DNA of 36,123 bases, from positions 1-36,123 of the forward strand of contig SXMN01000019.1 in assembly GCA_005777315.1 (NCBI GenBank), in the 5' to 3' direction. This document shows positions 6,185-15,861 of the stretch, piece after piece (positions within the stretch are counted from its first letter, which is position 1; each line of letters begins with the position of its first letter). Made by a program: the position numbers and the translations under genes. A model generated the notes under the pieces. The model was not told the origin of the DNA and made no database searches. It saw only the letters and a list, made by a program, of their open reading frames with translations. This stretch comes from Verrucomicrobiales bacterium. GTDB lineage: Bacteria; Verrucomicrobiota; Verrucomicrobiia; Limisphaerales; F1-12-MAGs170.

Positions 6185-8605
6185 ATGAATAAGAAGCATC
6201 CCTCGTATGATCCGGAACCGACAACAAAGTGGACTTTGTGGCAAATCTGTTCAGTGATCGGACGTGTCGTGTTGCTGTGGATGGCGCTTTCCACGACCAA
6301 CTCATCGGCTGCCGTTGGTGATCAGAACTGGGACGATCGCTTTGCGCCAACGGGTGTCGGCGGATCTGTCCTTGCCGTGGCCGTCAGCGGAACCAACCTG
6401 TATGTGGGTGGCAACTTTGGCGGCGCTTTCGATGTTCCAGCGGCTGGAATAGTAAAATGGAATGGCCGCAGTTGGTCAGCGTTGGGTGCAGGCCTTGCCA
6501 ATTCACCAGGCGGCGCGCTTGTCGTCACCTCCATCGCATTGAACGGAACGGACGTTTATGTCGCGGGAGAATTCGCCCTGGCAGGCGGCGTGACCGTCAA
6601 CAACATCGCCAGATGGGATGGCGACAGTTGGTCAGCCCTGGGCTCTGGTGTTACCAATGCCTCTGGCAGCCGCACCCGGATTTACGCGCTGAAAGCGATC
6701 GGCGGTGACTTGTACGTCGGTGGCGCTTTCACATCGGCCGGCGGAGTTAACGCCACGAACATTGCAAAGTGGGATGGCACCAGTTGGTCAGCCTTGGGCA
6801 CCGGCGTCACGCGGCGTGATAACAGCTATGTCCTGGCCATGGCCGTCAGCGGAAGTGACCTATATGTCGGCGGACGATTCATGACGGCTGGCGGCGTCAG
6901 TGCTACGAACGTTGCAAAGTGGGATGGTGGAAGCTGGTCAGCCTTGGGGCCAGGAGTGGGAGTGGCGGCGGGGTTTCAAAATGATTATGACCGCGTCACC
7001 GGACTGGCTGTCATCGGCAACAAGGTTTATGCCGGCGGCTACTTCACAACAATCGGCGGCACTGGTCAGTCACCGGGTGTCCTCATGACGCGCGGCATTG
7101 CACAGTGGGACGGAAGCGCCTGGTCGGCATTGGGGAACGGCGTAACTGGCCAGGTTGAGGCAGTGGCGGTGATCGGGGACGACCTGTATGTCGGCGGGCT
7201 CTCCTCCGACATTGTGAAATGGGATGGCACGGGTTGGTCAACGCTGGGCATCGGCCTGGGTCCAAATGGCGGCACTCACGTTTACGCTTTGACTGTCAGC
7301 GGGAGCGATCTGTACGTGGGCGGAGGATTCAAAAGCGCTGGTGGCTTGGTCGCGAATAACATCGCGAAATGGGATGGGAGCAGTTGGTCATCAACTTTTG
7401 GCCGAGCCCTGGACAGCACGGTTTATGCAATGGCGGCTGCCGAACAGAATGTATATGTGGCTGGTGATTTTCAGGCGGCGGGTGACTTGCCCGTGAATCG
7501 TGTGGCGAGATGGGATGGAGCCAACTGGTCAAGCCTCGGGTCCGGGATTAACTCTCGCGTCCTCGCACTCGGGACGGATGGCACCAACGTGTATGCAGGC
7601 GGAATCTTCACCATGGCTGGCGGGCTGAACATCAGCAACGTTGCGCACTGGGATGGGAACAATTGGTCGGCCTTGGGCACCGGCCTCGCGAAAGCTCCGG
7701 GCGGTGGAATCTTCGTCAACGCCATCGCAGTCAGCGGCACCGATGTCTATTTCGGTGGAGAATTCGGCGTGGCCGGCGGAGTGACGGTTAATAACATCGC
7801 CAGGTGGGATGGCGCCAATTGGTTTGCCTTGGGCACGGGATTATCGCCGCAAGGGGGTGCCGTTTCCTGCATCACCACGAACGGCACCGATATTTATGTT
7901 GGCGGCGGTTTTACGGCAGCGGGCGGAGTGGCGATTCCGAATCACATTGCCAGGTGGGACGGCAAGAACTGGTCCGCTCTGGGCATTGCCGCAGACATAC
8001 TTCCCGGTGGGGTGGAAGCGATAGCAGTTATAGGCAGCGATGTTTATGTGGCGGGTGGCTTCGTGAGAATCGGTGCCTTGAGCGCCAGAAACATTGCGAA
8101 GTGGAACGGCACCAAGTGGTCGGCCTTGGGAGCAGGATCCAGATCCGGCGTCAGTGCTTTGACGGTGATTGGCAGGACCCTGTACGCGAGCGGAAGCTTC
8201 TCGGCCGCCGATGGGAGTAGAATCGATGGCATCGCAAAATGGGACGGGAACAATTGGTCGGACATTGGCAGTGGCGGCGTTTTAGCCAACGCCATGGTGG
8301 CAAGTGGCTCTGAACTGTATGTTGGCGGAAACTTCACCAAGGCGGGCGGCAAGCCATCCCGCTATTTCGCGATCTGGCACGCCCCTCGACCCCAAGCCAG
8401 CGTCACGATTCTTCCCGGCGGTGACCGCTTCATCATCTGGAACAGCGAGCCGGGAAGATTTTACCAAATCCTCGCCACGACGGATCTGACCGAGCCGTTC
8501 ACTCCTTTGAGCGGCATCATACCTTCGGGAGGCATCACCACGAGTTACGTGGATTCATCCGCCCCCGGCCAACGCAGGTTCTATGAGATCGTGGAGTTAC
8601 AATAG
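6185..8605 (+). CDS. Secreted beta-propeller repeat protein (14 W-D-G/Y-V-G-G repeats)
   Basis: 806 residues from the ATG at 6185; an in-frame TTG at 6155 is less likely. The N-terminus has a basic start and a hydrophobic stretch (ICSVIGRVVLLWMALS) ending near SSAAVG, a probable signal peptide. The body contains 14 units of about 45-60 residues of the type LYVGGxFxxAGGV, N-I-A-K-W-D-G-x-x-W-S-A-L-G. I count 14 Y-[VAF]-[GAS]-G strands and 13 clear W-[DN]-G motifs, the last one degenerate. Fourteen would fit two seven-bladed propellers (inference). A C-terminal beta domain of about 70 residues (FIIWNSEPGRFYQI, TTDLTEPF, RRFYEIVEL) is a module often found at the ends of PVC secreted proteins. 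Likely an extracellular or surface binding protein; ligand unknown. No enzyme motif seen. Confidence 0.85.
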   Translation: MNKKHPSYDPEPTTKWTLWQICSVIGRVVLLWMALSTTNSSAAVGDQNWDDRFAPTGVGGSVLAVAVSGTNLYVGGNFGGAFDVPAAGIVKWNGRSWSALGAGLANSPGGALVVTSIALNGTDVYVAGEFALAGGVTVNNIARWDGDSWSALGSGVTNASGSRTRIYALKAIGGDLYVGGAFTSAGGVNATNIAKWDGTSWSALGTGVTRRDNSYVLAMAVSGSDLYVGGRFMTAGGVSATNVAKWDGGSWSALGPGVGVAAGFQNDYDRVTGLAVIGNKVYAGGYFTTIGGTGQSPGVLMTRGIAQWDGSAWSALGNGVTGQVEAVAVIGDDLYVGGLSSDIVKWDGTGWSTLGIGLGPNGGTHVYALTVSGSDLYVGGGFKSAGGLVANNIAKWDGSSWSSTFGRALDSTVYAMAAAEQNVYVAGDFQAAGDLPVNRVARWDGANWSSLGSGINSRVLALGTDGTNVYAGGIFTMAGGLNISNVAHWDGNNWSALGTGLAKAPGGGIFVNAIAVSGTDVYFGGEFGVAGGVTVNNIARWDGANWFALGTGLSPQGGAVSCITTNGTDIYVGGGFTAAGGVAIPNHIARWDGKNWSALGIAADILPGGVEAIAVIGSDVYVAGGFVRIGALSARNIAKWNGTKWSALGAGSRSGVSALTVIGRTLYASGSFSAADGSRIDGIAKWDGNNWSDIGSGGVLANAMVASGSELYVGGNFTKAGGKPSRYFAIWHAPRPQASVTILPGGDRFIIWNSEPGRFYQILATTDLTEPFTPLSGIIPSGGITTSYVDSSAPGQRRFYEIVELQ

Positions 8606-8709
8606 TGATCCCAAAGACCGGATTCTGGCGCAATGAATTCGCAGGGGTTGTTGCGTGTGTCCGTCTCTGAAGGTTGTTCATGCCACACGATGTAGATCGC
8701 GGCCAAGCC

Positions 8710-10062
8710 ATGACATATCCCGAAGCCATCCAGTTCCTCTACGACCTCCGCATCTTCGGAACAAAGTTCGGCCTGGAGAACACACGCGAGCTGGCGGCGC
8801 TGGCGGGCAATCCTCATGAACGGCTTCGGTTCATTCATGTGGCCGGCACGAACGGGAAGGGCTCGACGTGCGCCATGCTGGAGGGCATTTATCGCGCGGC
8901 TGGGTTGCGGGTTGGGCTGTTCACTTCGCCGCACCTGGTTGCGTTCGGGGAACGAATTCAAGTCAACCGGGAGAATATCAGCGAGGCGGATGTCGTGCGG
9001 CTGGTTGAAGAACTGCGTGAACTGATCGAGCACGCGAAGAACTCCCCTACCGACCGGGCCTCATTTCAGCCGACCTTTTTCGAATTCGTCACCGTGATGG
9101 CCCTCCGCTACTTCGCCGAACAGCGATGCGATTTGGTGATTTGGGAAACCGGATTGGGCGGCCGTCTCGATGCGACGAACATCGTCACGCCCCTGGCCAG
9201 CGTCATCACCAACATTCAGCTCGATCACCAGCAGTGGCTTGGTGACACCATCGGGAAGATCGCCTTCGAGAAGGCGGGCATCATCAAGCAGGGCGTGGCC
9301 GTGCTTACGGGGGAGGATTCTCCGGAGGCCCTCGCCGTGATTCGAGAAAAGGCCGGAAGCATCGGCGCACCACTCACTACGACAACGTCTCAAGATTTCT
9401 CGGATCCTCTGATCGATTCCATCCGCCTTCCGCTGCCCGGCGAGCATCAGCGACGCAACGCTTCGCTGGCGCTGGCAACCGTGCGTGTTGTAGGCAAACA
9501 AATTCCTGTTCAAGAAACGGCCATTCGCAAGGGGCTGGAGACGGTGCAATGGGGGGCGCGGTTTCAAATCATTCGCCTGACAGATGGGCGAGTCATCATT
9601 CTCGACGCGGCACATAATCCGGCCGGAGTTGCGGTGCTGCTTGAAACTTTGAACCAGACATTTCCCGGCGTCAGGCCGGCACTGATTTTTGGTGCGATGC
9701 GCGACAAGGATTGGCGGCAGATGTGCCTGTGCCTGGCTCCCGCGGTCTCGCGCGTGATTGTGACATCAGCGCAAAGTGAACGCGCGACAACGCCTGAGGA
9801 GCTGCACGAAGCTTTTGCCTCGTTCAAGATCGATGTTTCCATTGAAGTCTCCAGGAGCCTGTCCGAAGCGTTCGCTCTCGCCGCCACAGATTCCTTCGTA
9901 CTTGTCACGGGATCACTGCATTTCGTTGGTGAAGCGATGGAGTTGATGAACGTGCTTCCAGCGCCAGCGTCCGAGGAGCGTGGTCTCAATGAATGGACCA
10001 CACCCAGGGACCGAGCGGCTCCAAATCCAGGGGTAAGAAATCCCACTGCCAATCCCATGTAG
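8710..10062 (+). CDS. folC: Bifunctional folylpolyglutamate synthase / dihydrofolate synthase
   Basis: Cytosolic Mur-ligase-family enzyme that adds glutamate to dihydropteroate and to reduced folates. 450 residues from the ATG at 8710 (TYPEAIQFLYDL start, typical for the family); the upstream in-frame start at 8674 is rejected. Motifs: HVAGTNGKGST P-loop at 46-53, LFTSPHLVAFGERI, FFEFVTVMAL, WETGLGGRLDATN, SVITNIQLDHQQWLG, IAFEKAGIIK with the carbamylatable Lys region, and ILDAAHNP in the C-terminal domain. The last 30 residues are Pro/Arg-rich and not conserved in the family as I know it. It stands alone here: the gene downstream is convergent, and the upstream neighbour is the repeat protein about 100 bases away. 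Confidence 0.95.
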   Translation: MTYPEAIQFLYDLRIFGTKFGLENTRELAALAGNPHERLRFIHVAGTNGKGSTCAMLEGIYRAAGLRVGLFTSPHLVAFGERIQVNRENISEADVVRLVEELRELIEHAKNSPTDRASFQPTFFEFVTVMALRYFAEQRCDLVIWETGLGGRLDATNIVTPLASVITNIQLDHQQWLGDTIGKIAFEKAGIIKQGVAVLTGEDSPEALAVIREKAGSIGAPLTTTTSQDFSDPLIDSIRLPLPGEHQRRNASLALATVRVVGKQIPVQETAIRKGLETVQWGARFQIIRLTDGRVIILDAAHNPAGVAVLLETLNQTFPGVRPALIFGAMRDKDWRQMCLCLAPAVSRVIVTSAQSERATTPEELHEAFASFKIDVSIEVSRSLSEAFALAATDSFVLVTGSLHFVGEAMELMNVLPAPASEERGLNEWTTPRDRAAPNPGVRNPTANPM

Positions 10063-10277
10063 TCGGGCTCGGCCAGTTGCTGCAGGGACGAGTGAGACAA
10101 CCTGTATGGGATGCGAAGTGATTCCGCAATCAGTCCACCTCAAGTTCACCAGCTCAAATACGGGGCAGAGGTTTTTCAGCAGCATCATTCTCAAGACCCC
10201 TTCTGGGTAACGCCCGCGTCAGAGGGATTGCCAAAGATGCACCTCGAAGGAATTGAGGGCGCACCCAAGGTCGTGGA

Positions 10278-13200
10278 TCAGAACTCGATTTCCAACAGCG
10301 GTCCGACAACGCGAAAGAAGCGCGTTGAATCCTGGAGGGAAACAGGGAGGCGGAGCGTGGAGTCACCGGAATCGGAGCGGGCCTGGCGAACCGCCGACCA
10401 GGTGCCCGTCTGCCCCAGCGTTTCCACTTGATACAAGCGCCCGGCGTAACCTTCGAAGCGCAAGTAAACCTCGGCATCGGAAATCAGCCCGAACCCGGAG
10501 ATGCGCAACGGCCACGGGCCGGCGAATGCGGCCGCGCCGCGGAAGAGGATCTCGCCGTTGACACGGCCATCGGCATCGCCGCGACCGCCATCGATGAACA
10601 CCAGGTGAACCCGGCCGCCTTCGAACTGTGCTCCGGTCGTGCCGTCCCAGGCGAAATCGATCCAGGCCGCCTGGCCATTGGCGCCCGTCCCCGTCAAGTA
10701 GTAGCGGTTGGCGACGAAGACGGGTTGGTGGAGGACGGTCACACGCACCGGCGAGAAAGTTCCGGTGGACTGTGGGCCGGCCTGGCGAGGAGTCCCGGTC
10801 TTGATAACGACCGTTTGGCCACCGACCTGCACGCGGACTTCGTCGGGCAACTGCGCTGCCTCGGGGACGGGAAGCGAGGACTCGCCCAATTGAAGTTGAA
10901 AGCCCGGCTCGATGATGAAGGTCTGGGCCGTGCCGGGCTGAGTGCCGGGCACACCAATCACAGTCGCCTGCTGCGCGTCCTGAATACCGTCCCTATTGGC
11001 GTCGCTGTCCGCAGTCATCGCGGATTCGACCTCGTCCGGGGACCCGTCCAGGTCCGAATCAATGGGATTGAAGGTAAACGGTAGCGCAGGCGCTAGCTCC
11101 GAGGTGTCGTTGAACGCGGAAGTGCGGGTAGCGGCGAGGTAGGCGGTTTGGCCAGCGGGCAATGTCACGAGCGGGGACAGGTGTGTCGTGACTACATTGC
11201 TCATCCCATCATACGTGTAGGGTTCGATAAATAGCGTCGTCAGGAGTCCGTCGGCTGTGTCAGCAGGGTTCGTGGATGTACTACCGAAGAATTCAATCTT
11301 TTCCAGACGCGAGCGGTTGAGTTGGCTGCGGTCCAAAATGATTGCGCGTTGCGGTCGTCCCAGGTTCAGCGGGCCAAAGTAGCGGATCAAGGGATATTCT
11401 TCCCAGGCATTGGGAGCATCGAAGGAAGGTCTCAGAAACACGTTGTGAGTACCGTTGAGAGTCGGCCCGTCTCCGCCCAGATCGATGGCAGGTCCGGTAT
11501 TTCCCACAATTCGATTATCGGAGATCAAGTTATGACCACCGGACTCGATGACAATGCCTGTGGCGGCGAATCCGATTCGATTGCCGGCCAGAAGGTTCTC
11601 CTCTGATCCAGAGACACTAATTCCGTACCTCAGGTTCGCCGCCAGCCGCGTGGTGCCGTCGCGGCCGATACCAATATGGTTGTTTCTGATCTCATTGAGG
11701 CGACGAGGACGGATCGTGAAGCTGAGGGTGTCCCATACGTAGATGCCATCTGACAGAACGTTACCCGCAGATGAATCACCCAGCAGGCACTTGGTGCAGT
11801 TGCTGAGTGCCACCGAGTCGGCGGTCACGTCACTGGCTCGAAGGCGTTTGAGCCCGGACGCGTCGGTCCCCAGAACGTTGCCCGCTACTCGTACGCCTTC
11901 GGAGTTGGACATCCGAATATCAAGCTCCGATCCCACAATCACATTCCCGGGTGGCGTGCCGAACTGGGCGAGGCTCATGGTTTGGTTCGTCAGGGCACCG
12001 ATCACAATCCCGCGCGTATGCTCCAAGACGACACCACCAGCAAAGTTAGACTCAACGCGGGCCGTGCCATCGGCGGTGAGGCCGATGAAATTTCCCTGAA
12101 TCCAACTTCCCTCGCTCACGGCTCCTTCCACCCACACATCAGGGCGCCCGTCAGCGATCACATTTCTTGTTCGGACGGTCGCTCCGCCCACCGTCGTTTC
12201 GGGTGCTCGGATAAAGATATTGGCGCCCCCGATGTTGCCCATCGGTTTAATCCCGTCGGGAGCCAGTCCGATGAGATTACCCTGGACCAGGCATTCGCGG
12301 GCATGTTCACCGGTGATGCGGACGCCATCCTGTACGTTTGCGGTGATCACATTTCCCGGAGGTGTACCAGGCCGGTCGGTTTCGCCCCCGATCTGAGTGG
12401 CCGGGCTGTTGAGCACGACAATCCCCGAGCGGTTGGGACTAGGATCGCCGACACGGTTGAGGCCGACCCAATTGCCTTCGATGCGGCACGCTTCCCCGCC
12501 CCCGATGATGATCCCCTCGGACAGGTTAAACGCGACAACGTTCCCGGTCTCGGGCGCCGTTCCGCCAATCATTGCGCCAACGCATTCCGAGAGAGTGATG
12601 CCCGATCCTTGGTTCGCGGCGCGGCTCGTGCCATTCGCGGCGAGACCAATCAAATTACCCTGGATGACGGTAGCGGTGGCGAGCAGGCCCGACACGCGGA
12701 TGCCGGTTCCTTCATTGCCACCGATCACGTTGCCGACACGTCGCTCTCCCCCGATCTGGCTCTTGGGCGCGTCGTGGATCGAGATCCCGGCTCCGGCGTT
12801 GGGAATGAGCGTTCTGCCATCGGCCCCCAAACCGATGAAGTTGTTGCGAACGTGGGTTCCAGTGGAAGCCGCACCCTGGATTTGGATGCCATCGGAGCGA
12901 TTCCCGGCGATGACATTGCGAGCATCCGGGGCATCGCCTCCAATCCAATTGGTGCCCGATCCTTCGATGAGGATGCCGGCTCCGCCGTTGGTCGCGGCAC
13001 CGAGCCCATCGGCGGTCGTACCGATCCAGCAGGCTTCCACGCGATTGCCACCACCGCCCCGGATGACGAGGCCGTGTTTGGAAAACCGTTGCAACACGAC
13101 GCCGCGCAGCAGCGCTCCAGAGGTCTGCAAAAGGAGGCCGGCTTCAATCGTGCCCGCCGCCGTGCCGTCGAGGACGACCCGTTGTGCTCCGGGTTGGGAG

Positions 13201-15653
13201 TGCGCGTCCAGAGTTGCCGCGTCGGTGATCGGTGGAAGCGCCCGAGTGAGGCGGATCACGGGCGGTACGGGAGCGTTGTGGAGGTTGGCGGACTGCAGCG
13301 TGGCGTGGCTCGCACTCACGCTGAAGGCGGGAGTGGTGCCCGGGATCTGGAAAGTGATGGTTTGCGGGCCTGGCTGGCGATTCGATGCGGCGATGGCTTC
13401 CCGAAGTGAACAGTGGGCGCTGTCGCACACACCGTCGTCGAGATCGTTGTTCGAGTTGACGATGAGGGTTTCGGTGACCCGGATTTCCCGAAAGGTGGCC
13501 AGGAAGCCGTCGGACTCGCCACCCTTGAAGGACGGCTGAAACGCGTTGGTGGTGGGAAAATCGCGTGAATCCGTGAATCCCGCCACCGCGAAGCCACTAC
13601 CATCGGCGAAGGGAGCGATGCCCGTGGCGGTATCGAATCCCTTACCGCCCAGATAGGAAGCGAACTCAACGCCAGTTGCAGCCGCATTGATCTGCATCAC
13701 GAACGCGTCCTGGGCTCCGTTCAAATTGGTCTGCGTTGCCTGCGAGAGGATGAAATTTGTGGACGAAGTAATACCAGTCAGCAGGATCCGGCCTTGGGGA
13801 TCCAAGGCCACATCGGTCGGCTGATCGATCTCCGCTCCACCCAGGTAAGTGGCGAAATCCACGACATTCGAGCCCGACAACCGCGTGTCGAAGCGAGCCA
13901 GGAAGACATCGCTGCCACCGCCGAAATTAGCCTGGAGCGGGTTGATCGGCAGAAAATGGCCTGGAAAAAATGGATCGAACCTTTCGCCGATGCCGCCGGC
14001 GATCAGCGCGCGGCCTTCCAAGTCAACCGCCACCGCCCGACCGCTCGATTCTTGGAACAAGGCGAATGCCGTCGAATAGGCGAGGTTCCCTCCAGGGTCG
14101 AGCTTGCGGTAGAATGTGCCGCCAGTCCCGCCGCTGGCCGCGTAAGCATCCGGGGTCGTGACCAGTTCTCCCGAGAACCGGCCCACCCAATGGGCTGTGC
14201 CGTCTGGTGCGACGGCAACATCGCGGCCCTGGCCGTTGGCGATGAGGTTGGTATAGAGCGCCGTCGTTCCGGAGGAATTAAACTTCATCAGAAACGCGCC
14301 GTTGAAGAGCGTCGTGCCGCCCCCGGTCATCACCATGGGAATGGCCGCGCCGTCGCCAGTTACGAAAGCGTTCCCGATGGCATCCACCGCCACCGACCGG
14401 CCCGTGACATTGCCGGACATGCCGTTCCGCGTGACGAGGGTGGAATAGACCAAACCACCGCCCGCGTTCAGCTTGGTCAGGAAAACGCACTGCTCGAATC
14501 GCAACAGACCGTTGGTGAGGTAGGCTCCGGGTGTCGTGGGAAAGCCGTTGAACTCAGCCAGGGCGAAGCCGCCGTGATCGATGTGTGATTGCGTGAAGCC
14601 GGTGACATAGATGTGGCCCGCGCCATCGACTGCAACGCTCGTCGCTTCATCGATCAGTTCACCACCCAGGTAGGTGGAGAACAAAAGCTCGCCGGTGGGA
14701 CCGAACTTGCTGACAAAGGCATTCCTCCCGGGCACCAAACGCGTGTCATCCACCGTTTGAAAAGCTGCAACCAGGGGGAAATCGGTGGGATTGAGCATCA
14801 AGGTTCGCCCGACAACGATGAGGTTGCCTTGAGCGTCGGTTTCGACGTCCTGAATTTCGTCGAGCTGGCTTGATCCGAACAAGGTTGACCGCTCAATCAC
14901 CGGGTCAATGACCAACGTGTGCTCCGCGTCGTACGGCCCCAGCTCGAATCGAACTAATCCGGAATCGTCGATTTGATACGCCGCAGCGACGGCCTGCCTC
15001 GTGCCTTGAAGCTGTTGGTAAGCTACTGGTGCCCGCTGGCGCACCACGTCCGCACCCACTCGGATCAGCAGGTCGCCGGCTTCCAACACCAGACCTGTGT
15101 GACCCTCGAAACGCAGTGCAATGACGCCGGCATTTGCGCCGGGCGCGATCTCGAGGTCAAACTCCAACGTCCGCCCCCGCCCATAGAACACGGCGTCGAT
15201 GCCGGGGTAAATGCCGCGCAGTCTAACGCGCTCCGAAGTAGGTACGCCGGGCCGCCAATGCTCGGCATGAGCACCCAGAAAGTGGTTGGCCACGGCACGC
15301 CGAGGTTGTTCCGCCTGAACCTCCGCCTGCCGACGGCCGTTCGCGAACGTCAAGCCAAGACCACGGAAGCGCGGCGCGGTATCATCGGTGGCGTCCGGCG
15401 TCGGAGCCAGCAGGAGCTTTGCACCGGTGGAATCGACGCTGATCCAGTGGCCATCTGCCCGGGCGATGTGGGTGATCGATCCCGACCGGGCGGCCACCGG
15501 CTCGAAGTGCAACGGCCCGTTCAACTGCCAGCTTCGGGTGACGAGTCCGTGTGCGGCGAGGATGCCGGAAGCGCTTGATGCCGATGCAGCAAGCTGCAAC
15601 GCGAACGACAGCACCAGTGTCGCACCCCTGGCTTGGAACCACGGAGTTGCCAT
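10278..15653 (-). CDS. Giant secreted SBBP / CSLREA / parallel beta-helix protein
   Basis: About 1791 residues from the ATG at 15653 (a GTG two codons upstream is possible). Signal peptide TLVLSFALQLAASASSASG. Residues about 50-260 form a DUF7948-like beta domain (IYPGIDAVFYGRGRTLEFDL). About 270-735 are SBBP propeller repeats (STYLGGELIDEATSVAVDG, AFVSKFG). At about 745 is the CSLREA box (DDGVCDSAHCSLREAIAASN). About 790-1480 are NosD-like right-handed beta-helix turns (GNVIGGNEGTGIRVSG, VQGNLIGLAPDG). Next comes a short Asp-rich calcium-type stretch (DSDLDGSPDEVES), a choice-of-anchor-U-like domain (VHLVFIDGGRGDADGRVNGE), and a final beta module ending RFFRVVGPLLEIEF. Probably exported and extracellular or surface-bound, perhaps for polysaccharide or surface binding. 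No catalytic site recognised and no sortase or PEP-CTERM tail. Standalone; convergent with folC. Confidence 0.88.
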   Translation of the reverse strand: MATPWFQARGATLVLSFALQLAASASSASGILAAHGLVTRSWQLNGPLHFEPVAARSGSITHIARADGHWISVDSTGAKLLLAPTPDATDDTAPRFRGLGLTFANGRRQAEVQAEQPRRAVANHFLGAHAEHWRPGVPTSERVRLRGIYPGIDAVFYGRGRTLEFDLEIAPGANAGVIALRFEGHTGLVLEAGDLLIRVGADVVRQRAPVAYQQLQGTRQAVAAAYQIDDSGLVRFELGPYDAEHTLVIDPVIERSTLFGSSQLDEIQDVETDAQGNLIVVGRTLMLNPTDFPLVAAFQTVDDTRLVPGRNAFVSKFGPTGELLFSTYLGGELIDEATSVAVDGAGHIYVTGFTQSHIDHGGFALAEFNGFPTTPGAYLTNGLLRFEQCVFLTKLNAGGGLVYSTLVTRNGMSGNVTGRSVAVDAIGNAFVTGDGAAIPMVMTGGGTTLFNGAFLMKFNSSGTTALYTNLIANGQGRDVAVAPDGTAHWVGRFSGELVTTPDAYAASGGTGGTFYRKLDPGGNLAYSTAFALFQESSGRAVAVDLEGRALIAGGIGERFDPFFPGHFLPINPLQANFGGGSDVFLARFDTRLSGSNVVDFATYLGGAEIDQPTDVALDPQGRILLTGITSSTNFILSQATQTNLNGAQDAFVMQINAAATGVEFASYLGGKGFDTATGIAPFADGSGFAVAGFTDSRDFPTTNAFQPSFKGGESDGFLATFREIRVTETLIVNSNNDLDDGVCDSAHCSLREAIAASNRQPGPQTITFQIPGTTPAFSVSASHATLQSANLHNAPVPPVIRLTRALPPITDAATLDAHSQPGAQRVVLDGTAAGTIEAGLLLQTSGALLRGVVLQRFSKHGLVIRGGGGNRVEACWIGTTADGLGAATNGGAGILIEGSGTNWIGGDAPDARNVIAGNRSDGIQIQGAASTGTHVRNNFIGLGADGRTLIPNAGAGISIHDAPKSQIGGERRVGNVIGGNEGTGIRVSGLLATATVIQGNLIGLAANGTSRAANQGSGITLSECVGAMIGGTAPETGNVVAFNLSEGIIIGGGEACRIEGNWVGLNRVGDPSPNRSGIVVLNSPATQIGGETDRPGTPPGNVITANVQDGVRITGEHARECLVQGNLIGLAPDGIKPMGNIGGANIFIRAPETTVGGATVRTRNVIADGRPDVWVEGAVSEGSWIQGNFIGLTADGTARVESNFAGGVVLEHTRGIVIGALTNQTMSLAQFGTPPGNVIVGSELDIRMSNSEGVRVAGNVLGTDASGLKRLRASDVTADSVALSNCTKCLLGDSSAGNVLSDGIYVWDTLSFTIRPRRLNEIRNNHIGIGRDGTTRLAANLRYGISVSGSEENLLAGNRIGFAATGIVIESGGHNLISDNRIVGNTGPAIDLGGDGPTLNGTHNVFLRPSFDAPNAWEEYPLIRYFGPLNLGRPQRAIILDRSQLNRSRLEKIEFFGSTSTNPADTADGLLTTLFIEPYTYDGMSNVVTTHLSPLVTLPAGQTAYLAATRTSAFNDTSELAPALPFTFNPIDSDLDGSPDEVESAMTADSDANRDGIQDAQQATVIGVPGTQPGTAQTFIIEPGFQLQLGESSLPVPEAAQLPDEVRVQVGGQTVVIKTGTPRQAGPQSTGTFSPVRVTVLHQPVFVANRYYLTGTGANGQAAWIDFAWDGTTGAQFEGGRVHLVFIDGGRGDADGRVNGEILFRGAAAFAGPWPLRISGFGLISDAEVYLRFEGYAGRLYQVETLGQTGTWSAVRQARSDSGDSTLRLPVSLQDSTRFFRVVGPLLEIEF

Positions 15654-15861
15654 TTTCACGGTTCACCGTAGTCAATTCTGACGCATCGAATCAAGGCTAT
15701 TGCCGGGTTGAGTCATCAATTTTCTGAATCGGAACGGAAGAACCCGACCGCAAGCCGGGGAAGTGACGGGAAATCCAGCACCCTTGCGCCAGCCAGATGT
15801 CGCCATGCTCGCCGCTGGGATTGACATTAAGAACAAGATCACGACTTTACTGACCGACCAG

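Noticed and set aside
11982..13409. 475-codon open frame on the plus strand, with overlapping 380- and 201-codon frames
   Set aside because: Antisense to the giant beta-helix gene, whose minus-strand frame has clear repeats and domains. The plus-strand translations are Asp/Arg/Pro-rich without any domain and arise from GC-rich repeat coding.
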